Assembly: GCA_035276685.1 (NCBI GenBank)
Contig: DATELK010000017.1
Span: 1 to 33,788, forward strand
Direction: 5' to 3'
Origin: JACVRN01 sp035276685
Lineage (GTDB): Bacteria > Acidobacteriota > Blastocatellia > Pyrinomonadales > Pyrinomonadaceae
Length of the DNA stretch: 33,788 nt
The position numbers were made by a program, and so were the translations under genes. This document shows positions 26,101-31,942 of the stretch, piece by piece. Below the pieces are notes generated by a model that saw only the letters and a program-made list of their open reading frames with translations, had not been told where the DNA came from and ran no database searches. Every line of letters starts with the position of its first letter. Positions within the stretch are counted from its first letter, which is position 1.

Positions 26101-29100
26101 TCCACGCCTGCTCGTCACCGGCCAGCCTTTCCAGTAGCTTCGAGTAGGCCTCGAACATGTCGCGCAGCATCCCCTCGGGGAACAGCTCGCTCACAGCGTC
26201 CCAGTGAAAGGCGAGCGCGCCGCCGCGCTCCATAGCCACGTTGTCAATCCAGACCTGCGGCGTGTTGGTGATGCTGAAGGTCACGTCGCCGAGCCAGTCT
26301 ATGACGGAAAAATCTTCTAGCAGGCTGGTGAAGACTACGGGCATGGCGGCGCTTCCGACGGCTCCGCCTTCTCTTAGCGCAAGCTCCTGCATGACCTTCA
26401 GACCGCTGAAGTGTCTATGCTCAAGGTCTTGCCAGAGTCGCTGCTGCAATCGCTGCGCGCGTCGCTCAAAGCTCTGTTCAGCCGTCGCGTCCACCTCAAG
26501 CAGCGTGAGCGTGGTGAAGTCTCCAACGACGCGGTTAATCTGCGGGTGAACGGGCAGCCGACCGAAGGCCGTCACGTTAAGAGTAAAACGCGGGCTGTGG
26601 CTCCACCTCTCAAGCACCTCGGCGTAGGCGGCGCACAGTATGACAGAAGGCGTTAAGCCTCTGGCACGCCCCTTTGCCTTCAGGCGCGACCACGTTTCCT
26701 CGTCCATCACGGTCTGGTGCGTGTGAGCGTCAAGCACTGTATTCTGCCGCTCGAAGCGCGGCTTGGTGATGGCGGAAGGGCTCTTAACAATGGGAAGCTC
26801 AGGCGCGGGCGGGAGCGAGTCTACGCGCTCCATCCAGTATTGTCTAGAAGTCTCAAAGCGCGCCGTCTCTTTCGCGGCGATGTCCGCCAGCACGTAGTCC
26901 CGGAAGGAGAACTCCAAAGGCTCAAGCTCAGCATCGGGGTTCAGATAAAGCTGTTCCCACTCTTTGAAGAGTATGACTATGCTGACGCCGTCAACGATGA
27001 GCAGGTCGAAGTTGACGTGCAGCCGCACGCGCTCGTCGTCCAGCCTGAATGCCTTGATTTCAAAGAGCGGCCACACGTCCGGCGCATGCACCTGATGCGA
27101 CATGCGCTCTCTGGTCTCTGCAAGCTCCGCTTCAACCATCTGTTCAGATTGCCCACGCAGGTCAGCCACCTCTATGCGGTACTCCGGCACCTCTTCCAAC
27201 ACCTGCTGTCTTCCGTCTTCAAGCACGATTGCCCGCAGCATGTCGTGTCGCTCTATCAGCTTCCGCCACGCGGTGTTCAGGCGTCCCAGATTGAGGCCCG
27301 TCGAAGCCAGGTCGAAGTAGATGTGGCAGGCCACGTTGCCAAGCTCAAAGGCGTCGCCGCGCCCTATCCAGTAGGCGCGCTGCTGCTCGCTCAGGGGGAA
27401 AGGCTCATGCCTTTCTTCGGGCGCTGGAACGATAGCGAGAAGAGGCGTCGCCTGCTTTTCATCCTTCTCCTGCTCTGCCTGAAGCTCTGAGACGGCTGCG
27501 GCCAGCTCCGCGAGGTTCGGCGCTTCGAAGAGCATGTGAAGCGGCACGTCCACCTGAAAGGCGTCGCGTATGCGATAGGTCACCTGCGTAGCTAAGAGAG
27601 AATGCCCGCCAAGCTCGAAGAAGTTGTCTTCTACACCTACACGCTCGACCCGCAGCACCTCTGACCAGATGCGGCTTATCTCTTCCTCGACATTGTTTCG
27701 CGGCGCGACGTACTCTCTGCCCGTCACTCTCTCTTCCGACGGAGCAGGCAACGCGCGCCGGTCAACTTTCCCGGAAGCAGTCAGAGGCATTTTCTCTAAC
27801 GCGACGAAGGCCTGCGGCACCATGTATTCGGGAAGCCTCTGCTGCAAGTAGCTGCGCCACACCGATGCGTCAGGCTCGCTCTCCTGCTCTCTCAAGACAA
27901 GATAAGCGACTAGCCTCTTGTCTCCCGCCACGTCCTCTCTCATCAAGACGACGCAATCCTTAACCTCCTCGTGCTCCCTTAAGGCTGATTCAATCTCTCC
28001 TAATTCAACACGAAAGCCTCTTATCTTGACCTGATTATCCAACCTTCCCAGATACTCCAACTCTCCGCTCTCCAAAAACCTCGCCCTGTCCCCACTGCGA
28101 TAAAGACGAGAGCCGGGCTCAACAGAGAATGGATTAGGGATGAAGCGCTCTGACGTCAGCTCTGGACGGTTGAAGTAGCCTCTGGCTAAGCCTTCGCCCC
28201 CTATGTGAAGGTGCCCCGCGACTCCAACAGGCACGGGCTCAAGCTGTTCGTCCAGCACGTAGGCTTGCAAGTCCGCTATAGGCTGGCCTATGACGCTCGT
28301 GCCGCCCGTCGAGTCGGCTTGCCTGACGGGATAATAGGTGACGTGGACGGTCGTCTCGGTGATGCCGTACATGTTGACGAGCTGCGGCGAGCGGTCGCCG
28401 TGTCGCTCGAACCAACCCATCAGCGAGCGAGGGTCAAGCGCCTCGCCGCCGAAGATGACGAACCTTAAAGAAAGCTCTGACCCGCGCGCTTCGTCCACGT
28501 CCATCAACTGGCGAAAGGCCGAAGGCGTCTGGTTCAGCACCGTCACTCGCTCACGCCGCAGCAGCTCGTAGAACTCTACGGGCGAGCGGCTCACCAGATA
28601 AGGCACGACGACGAGGCGGCCGCCGTAAGCGAGCGCGCCCCATATCTCCCAGACAGAGAAATCGAAGGCGTAGGAATGAAAGAGCGTCCATACGTCCGAA
28701 GAGTTGAAGCCGAAGAGCGGCTCCGTCGAAGTCAAGAGCCTCAGGACGTTGCGGTGAGTGATTTGAACTCCCTTGGGCTGGCCGGTAGAGCCGGAGGTGT
28801 ATATGACGTAAGCCACGTTCTCCGGCGTCACACGCGTAGCCATACGAGCATCCGATTCCGCGCCTATGGCCTCTCGCTCCGCGTCAAGCGTTATGACCGG
28901 AGTGTCCGTGCTTTCAGGAATAGCTTCAACGAGACTCGTCTCCGTCAGCACGGCTCGCGCCCTCGCGTCCTTAAGCATGAAGGCCATGCGCTCCGGCGGA
29001 TAGGCGGGGTCTAGCGGCAGGTAGGCTGCGCCCGCTTTGAGTATGGCCAGAAGACCTACGAGCATCTCTGCCGTGCGCTCCATGCAGATGCCCACGAGGC

Positions 29101-29428
29101 TTTCAGGCCCCACGCCGCGACTCGTGAGGTATCGCGCCAACTGGTTCGAGCGGCTGTCCAGCTCAGCGTAAGTAAGCTCAAGGCCTCCGCACGATACGGC
29201 CACGGCATGGGGGCAACTTTGCGCCGCAGCCTCGAAGAGCTGATGAAGGCACCTGTCATTCGGGAGAACGGACGCATCAATACTCAGTCCCGTGCCCGCG
29301 TCTTCTGCCAGCAGCGTTCCGGCGGGCGTGCTCTTTAAGGCTCCGCCTTCGGCCCTTCGCGCACGACGCGGCTCGTCAATGTCCGGGAGAATCGAGACGG
29401 GTTGCGTTAAAAGTTTTTCTTTCGACAT
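20123..29428 (-). CDS. Nonribosomal peptide synthetase, A-T-Cy-A-T-Ox-Cy-A-T
   Basis: 3101 aa from the ATG at 29426-29428; 50 upstream in-frame codons lack homology and overlap the methyltransferase gene. Domains by residue: A1 60-565, T1 575-650 (Ser610), Cy1 670-1115 (Asp808, Asp813 and Ser816 of DxxxxDxxS), A2 1140-1640, T2 1655-1730 (Ser1688), Ox 1790-1985 (SagB/nitroreductase-like FMN oxidase, RRSHRSFS, YGSAGGLYPVQT), Cy2 2015-2460 (Asp2151, Asp2156, Ser2159), A3 2475-2975, T3 2985-3065 (Ser3023). Read by eye, the A1 code DFWNIGMVHK fits Thr; the A2 code DLYNMSLVWK is Cys-like; the A3 code DMFNFGVIWK is unusual. The expected product segment is Thr, a thiazole from Cys, then a second azoline or azole. 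It has no C domain at the start and no thioesterase at the end. A tail (LAELEQLSDEE) may dock to the next protein. Confidence 0.95.
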   Translation of the reverse strand: MSKEKLLTQPVSILPDIDEPRRARRAEGGALKSTPAGTLLAEDAGTGLSIDASVLPNDRCLHQLFEAAAQSCPHAVAVSCGGLELTYAELDSRSNQLARYLTSRGVGPESLVGICMERTAEMLVGLLAILKAGAAYLPLDPAYPPERMAFMLKDARARAVLTETSLVEAIPESTDTPVITLDAEREAIGAESDARMATRVTPENVAYVIYTSGSTGQPKGVQITHRNVLRLLTSTEPLFGFNSSDVWTLFHSYAFDFSVWEIWGALAYGGRLVVVPYLVSRSPVEFYELLRRERVTVLNQTPSAFRQLMDVDEARGSELSLRFVIFGGEALDPRSLMGWFERHGDRSPQLVNMYGITETTVHVTYYPVRQADSTGGTSVIGQPIADLQAYVLDEQLEPVPVGVAGHLHIGGEGLARGYFNRPELTSERFIPNPFSVEPGSRLYRSGDRARFLESGELEYLGRLDNQVKIRGFRVELGEIESALREHEEVKDCVVLMREDVAGDKRLVAYLVLREQESEPDASVWRSYLQQRLPEYMVPQAFVALEKMPLTASGKVDRRALPAPSEERVTGREYVAPRNNVEEEISRIWSEVLRVERVGVEDNFFELGGHSLLATQVTYRIRDAFQVDVPLHMLFEAPNLAELAAAVSELQAEQEKDEKQATPLLAIVPAPEERHEPFPLSEQQRAYWIGRGDAFELGNVACHIYFDLASTGLNLGRLNTAWRKLIERHDMLRAIVLEDGRQQVLEEVPEYRIEVADLRGQSEQMVEAELAETRERMSHQVHAPDVWPLFEIKAFRLDDERVRLHVNFDLLIVDGVSIVILFKEWEQLYLNPDAELEPLEFSFRDYVLADIAAKETARFETSRQYWMERVDSLPPAPELPIVKSPSAITKPRFERQNTVLDAHTHQTVMDEETWSRLKAKGRARGLTPSVILCAAYAEVLERWSHSPRFTLNVTAFGRLPVHPQINRVVGDFTTLTLLEVDATAEQSFERRAQRLQQRLWQDLEHRHFSGLKVMQELALREGGAVGSAAMPVVFTSLLEDFSVIDWLGDVTFSITNTPQVWIDNVAMERGGALAFHWDAVSELFPEGMLRDMFEAYSKLLERLAGDEQAWTLNRLVSLPPAQLELRETVNRTEAPLPNVLAHDGFLEQVSLRPEQPAVITSSISLTYEELARRAASVSHWLLGRGAEPNRLVAIVMEKGWEQIVAVMGVLQAGAAYLPLDAELPKERLAHLLDNAQVELVLTQGSVDERLDWASHIERLRVDEDEATDALSLSDLSAQRAAPEDLAYVIYTSGSTGAPKGVMIEHRSVVNMVRDINERFQVGPEDRAIAISSLSFDLSVYDVFGMLSAGGAIVIPDAKSLREPKHWAELAKRERVTLWNSVPALLGLMVEHLETTREAALSSLRLAMMSGDWIPVSLPERIKRVAPGASPISLGGPTETTVWNICHPVEEADAGRKSIPYGKPLSNCRYYVLNESLEDCPAWVTGEMYCAGACVSRGYWRDAERTAEKFVYDARRGERLYRTGDLGRYLPDGNIEFVGRADYQVKVQGNRIELGEVESALKEHPLVSQAVVTVQGARDGDRRLVAFIVPEAGVMPATAELQEHLRRKLPQYMVPGVYAKIEKLPLSANGKVNRRALQEMKDVATSLPASQAASSSGTSMLADIAGIVSEILKIERVDPDARLMELGAASIEIMRLGGMLQKKFGFRPEMGQLFRLPTTRAIAEFYESSLVKSSSATGPAIGGGSGEEARASAVLAKTPLLFDPKQRAQFKKSRPGQRRLSQDTTLIDLATPETYDSQVELYRRRRSHRSFSKEPVTIEELAGLLNCLSEISLKGQPKYRYGSAGGLYPVQTYLYVAENRVEGLAEGVYYYHPGTRQLALISERARIDRNIHFHYNRPIFDEAAFTIFLVAEMNAVTPMYGKISLKYALIEAGAMTHLLETTGPDYGLGLCQVGEVEFEEARSLLNLEESHVLLHTVLGGRDARVTVEREREAEVTSSATGQLSSTAQMTVTPDAAGRHEAFPLMVIQQAIWIGRNAHYDMGNVSTHVYYEFESTHLDLERLNRAWRKLVERHDMLRAIVLEDGRQQVLEEVPEYQIEVVDLRGKPQEFVDERLAETRERMSHQMLKPDAWPLFENMAHLLDGGRILLHVSIDSQFVDALSENIIFSELLDFYNDPDLALAPLELTFRDCVLAETALRETDAYRKSRDYWLARVPALPPAPQLPLVKNPNALKRPKFVRYDGVLQPEEWQKLKALCGQSGLTPSVVICAAFSAVLATWSRSQHMTLNLTLYNRPPLHPQVNEIIGQFTGVSLLEVDFRRDESFAEFARSVQHQLWEDLEHRHFNGVEVLRELARHQGAAPHAMMPVVLTSMLNQPARSPNGTPLRWLGEVEYSISQAPQVWIEHDVSERDGTLSFYWDCVEELFPDGLLSDMFSAYCHLLERLIVEPDAWTGRTPALIPAAQLEERAAVNKTDAPIPDELLHTLFAAQAETRGTEPAVITPSRTLSYAELYRMANQAGHWLRHLNVKPNRLVAIVMEKGWEQIVAVMGVLQAGAAYLPLDAELPKERLAYLLENSQVELVLTQPHLYEKIEWPESVRRLRIDEERLSAWSSEPLDAAQGQDDLAFVIYTSGSTGSPKGVMITHRGAVNAVTDTNRRFNVGPQDRTLALTALHHDMSAFDIFGLLTAGGALVMPEAAERRNPAHWLELMNSAEVTIWNSVPAMMSMFLEHVEARELALASTLRLAFLGGDWIPLDTPERLRALAPSAQLVSVGGPTETTIWNICYPVTETDPSWKSIPYGKPFSNARYYVLNEKLEDCPAWVTGEMYCAGAGVAGGYWRDEERTAEKFIYDERRGERLYRTGDLGRYLPDGNIEFMGRADYQVKVQGNRIELGEVESALTQHPYVAHAIVTAAGELRGEKRLIAYYVLRNGQEPSSEQLREFLKGKLPQYMVPGVYVKIEELPLSANGKVNRRALPAPEQLSSLNERGFVEPRNPVERQVTAIFSRVLKCDEVSIYHDFFALGGNSLTAIQLIARLRDEFEVEVPLVELFDNPTVAHLSETIMTMQIEEADGSEVAALLAELEQLSDEETEALLRDAQSQERNL

Positions 29429-29459
29429 ACCGTTTTCCAATGGGGGGATTTTGTAAGGC

Positions 29460-30134
29460 CTACCAGAGGCCGGGAAGGAGCCTGTACCTGACCTGGGTCG
29501 TGTAGCTGCTGTAGCCTTCAAGGTTCTCCCTGAGGAATCTGTCTTCCAGAATCGTGCGGCGCAACAACACAAGCGCATAGATGGCCGCAGGGATGAGCGC
29601 GACCCATGAGCCTAAGGCAAGGGCGCTCAGGAAGGCGCTGACGAGCGCGCTGGTGTAGCCCGGGTGTCGTATGTAGCGATACGGCCCCCGCATGACGACG
29701 TGATGGCCGCGCTCTCTCTGCAACCTCACGTCAACGGTGAAGTAGTTGTTGACGGCCCTGGCCCAGACATCCAGATTCAACGAGAGCGCGAACCCTGCGA
29801 GCGCCGTCAACTGTAGCCAGAGCGGCACCGTGTCAGACCAGTGGAAGCGCCCCCTGTCCAGAATTGCCACGACCATGTGGCTCGCAGAGAGCAGCCCGAG
29901 CGCGAAGCTCCCACGGCTGTCTACGCGGTCTGGAAGCCTTTTACGCTCCTCGCGCGCAAGGTCAGCGTCCATGGCGTAGATGCGCGCCAGCACGTTGAAG
30001 GAGAAGATGGCGGCATAAATCCAGAGCAGGGGCAAATCCCAGCGCCCCGCCAAAAGCAGCATCAGCCCGGTGATAATGCCCACCGTGCAGAGCCATATAA
30101 TGAATCTATAAAGATAGCTTTGACCTTTTTTCAT
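29460..30134 (-). CDS. ICMT/PEMT-like integral membrane methyltransferase
   Basis: 224 aa with about five hydrophobic segments. The C-terminal half carries the family signature GPYRYIRHPGY and ILEDRFLRENLEGYSSY, then VRYRLLPG, as in isoprenylcysteine carboxyl methyltransferase and phospholipid methyltransferase homologues that use SAM inside the membrane. GAGG stands about 7 nt before the ATG. It is 31 nt upstream of the large NRPS on the same strand, so they are probably one transcript. It may methylate a carboxylate or a heteroatom of the peptide product, but homologues also occur in housekeeping settings and the substrate cannot be read from the sequence. Confidence 0.85.
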   Translation of the reverse strand: MKKGQSYLYRFIIWLCTVGIITGLMLLLAGRWDLPLLWIYAAIFSFNVLARIYAMDADLAREERKRLPDRVDSRGSFALGLLSASHMVVAILDRGRFHWSDTVPLWLQLTALAGFALSLNLDVWARAVNNYFTVDVRLQRERGHHVVMRGPYRYIRHPGYTSALVSAFLSALALGSWVALIPAAIYALVLLRRTILEDRFLRENLEGYSSYTTQVRYRLLPGLW

Positions 30135-30262
30135 AACGTGCCTCGCTGTTCACATCTCATTGCTTCACGCCGTAACGGCTTGCCAGACCTCTTGACGAAT
30201 CGCTATATTGCTTACGGTACTAATAGAAAGTCGTTCACCTGCTACGAGAGTCCTGTCTACCA
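30135..30262. promoter_or_regulatory. Divergent promoter region, methyltransferase-NRPS side and thioesterase side
   Basis: 128 bp between two divergent starts. On the plus strand TTGACG (30192-30197) is a good -35, but the best -10 (TACTAA, 30218-30223) is 20 nt away, which is too long for a standard sigma-70 site; TATATT (30204-30209) is too close. The 11-bp palindrome GCCGT-A-ACGGC (30169-30179) could be a small operator. The region is the likely control point for the long NRPS transcript that starts with the methyltransferase gene. Confidence 0.35.
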
Positions 30263-31033
30263 ATGAGCACATCAACACTGGCGTCAACGTGGTTTAGGCC
30301 GCGCCTGCCGAACCCTAAAGCTAAACTGCGTCTCTTCTGCTTTCCTTACGCGGGCGGGACAAGCTCCATCTTCAACAACTGGCCGCGTGAGCTTTCCGCA
30401 GAAGTTGAGGTCTGCCCCGTGCATCTGCCCGGGCGCGAGTCCCGTTTTCGCGAGCGCTCCTTCACGCGGGTCGGGCCGCTCGTTGAGACTATGGCGCAGG
30501 CCATCTCTACGCTGATGGATAAGCCCTTCGCCTTCTTCGGCCACAGCATGGGGGCTATCCTGGGCTTTGAGCTGATTCATCTTTTACAGAGAGAGGGGCG
30601 GCCGCTGCCGTTCTGCTTTTTCGCTTCGGGCCGCTCCGCGCCGCAGAAGAGGCTCAAGACGGCTCAAACCTTTCACCTGCCCGAGTCGGAATTCATTGAG
30701 CAGCTACGCAGACTGAACGGGACGCCGAAAGAGGTGCTTGAGCACGAAGAGCTGATGGGGTTGATGATTCCTATCCTGCGTGCTGATTTTGAGATTTGCG
30801 AGACCTACTCGTACACGCCGGGGCCGAAACTCGGCTGCGCGATTACGGCGCTCGGCGGAGCGCACGACCGGGACGTGCCTTCGAGCCATCTAGCGGGATG
30901 GCGAGACCACACGGACTCAATCTTTTCGCAGTACATATTTCCAGGCGACCACTTCTTCCTGCACTCGGCCGAAAAGCAGCTTCTTCATACTCTAGGGCAG
31001 GAGCTTGCGCGCCTGAGCCCCCGCTCGAACTAA
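30263..31033 (+). CDS. Type II (editing) thioesterase
   Basis: 256 aa, an alpha/beta hydrolase of the GrsT/RifR kind: LFCFPYAGGTSSIFNNW at the start, HLPGRESRFRE, the nucleophile elbow GHSMG (Ser95) and a late His230 in PGDHFFL; Asp202 or Asp204 in GGAHDRDV is the likely acid. Such enzymes clear misacylated phosphopantetheine arms of NRPS carrier domains. It is the only gene of the NRPS region on the plus strand. Its stop TAA (31031-31033) overlaps the stop of the convergent hydrolase (31030-31032). In the absence of a cis thioesterase it is also a candidate, but less likely, for chain release. Confidence 0.93.
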   Translation: MSTSTLASTWFRPRLPNPKAKLRLFCFPYAGGTSSIFNNWPRELSAEVEVCPVHLPGRESRFRERSFTRVGPLVETMAQAISTLMDKPFAFFGHSMGAILGFELIHLLQREGRPLPFCFFASGRSAPQKRLKTAQTFHLPESEFIEQLRRLNGTPKEVLEHEELMGLMIPILRADFEICETYSYTPGPKLGCAITALGGAHDRDVPSSHLAGWRDHTDSIFSQYIFPGDHFFLHSAEKQLLHTLGQELARLSPRSN

Positions 31034-31932
31034 GCCGCGACGGCCGAGAGGAAGCTTCTGACGACTTGTGTGTACTCTTCGCGACGGACGATTGAAGCGC
31101 CGTGGCCCGCGCCTATGAAGGTGTGCGTTTGAGCCTGTGGGTAGAGCGCTTTGAGACGTGCGCGCTCCGCAGCCTTGATGATGGTGTCGTTGTCGGATTC
31201 CAGAATCAGAATCCGGCCGGGCCAGTCCTTCAGGTCATGCGACGTGAAGGTGTAATGCTGCTCAAGGTCTATGGCGCGCTCGTAGCCGCTGACCAGCTGC
31301 TCTTTGTTAAGGCCCTGCACGAGTTCCCTGAAGTAAGCGCGCCAGAACTCCTTCTCGTCACCCGCGCTTGAGAGCAGGCTTGAAATCTCCCACCTGAGCC
31401 CCGCGCGAAACCAGCTTATAGGCAGCAGCCGCATGACGGCCATCCCCAGCCCGCTCAGCTTCGCACGCTGAGGATTAGGCACGCCCGTATGAGAGAGAAT
31501 AAGGTGGCTCACCCTCTCGGGGTACTCGCGCACCATGCACTGGGCCAGTCCGCCTCCGACAGACCCGCCTATGATGATGACGCTCTCGACCCTTTCCGCG
31601 TCCAGAAGAAGCACGAGGCCGTCGAGCAGCCGCTTTACCGTGGGGACGAGCGGGTAGTCGGGCGCAATCACGCGGTAATCGCTTTCAAATTCCAGTATGT
31701 GCCTGAAAGCGACTTCCGCCTTGCCGATTGCGCCGGGAAGAAGCAGTAGAGCCGGGCCGCCTTCAGGCCCGCTCGCATAGTAGCTCCACTCAACGCCGTC
31801 AAGGTCGAGCCTGCGTTCAGCATGCGTGGCGCGAAAGCGCGTCAGCAGCTCGCGCTGCTCGCGTGGCACGTCCCTGTAGATGTCTTCAAAAGCAGACCGG
31901 CTTCGAGCGCTGCTTTCGACTACCTGGCTCAT
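31030..31932 (-). CDS. Alpha/beta hydrolase (maspardin-like), NRPS-associated
   Basis: 300 aa. The core is clear: LLLLPGAIGKAEVAF (oxyanion-side loop), YRVIAPDYP, the nucleophile elbow IGGSVGGGLAQ (Ser124), ILILESDND (Asp247 or Asp249) and GAGHGAS (His277), a complete catalytic triad. The overall layout resembles maspardin/proline iminopeptidase-type hydrolases. GAGGAGG stands 5 nt before the ATG and overlaps the TGA of the upstream NRPS gene (10 nt between them), so it is translated with that NRPS. It could hydrolyse or release the peptide chain, or process an activated amide; the substrate is not visible. Confidence 0.85.
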   Translation of the reverse strand: MSQVVESSARSRSAFEDIYRDVPREQRELLTRFRATHAERRLDLDGVEWSYYASGPEGGPALLLLPGAIGKAEVAFRHILEFESDYRVIAPDYPLVPTVKRLLDGLVLLLDAERVESVIIIGGSVGGGLAQCMVREYPERVSHLILSHTGVPNPQRAKLSGLGMAVMRLLPISWFRAGLRWEISSLLSSAGDEKEFWRAYFRELVQGLNKEQLVSGYERAIDLEQHYTFTSHDLKDWPGRILILESDNDTIIKAAERARLKALYPQAQTHTFIGAGHGASIVRREEYTQVVRSFLSAVAA

Positions 31933-31942
31933 ACAAGCCTCC

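Noticed and set aside
29429..29578. Longer N-terminus for the large NRPS (50 extra codons)
   Set aside because: The extension has no homology, overlaps the end of the methyltransferase gene, and the ATG at 29428 directly precedes sequence leading to the A domain.
30192..30223. Sigma-70 promoter TTGACG...TACTAA for the thioesterase
   Set aside because: Spacing is 20 nt; not enough for a firm promoter call, so only the region is listed.
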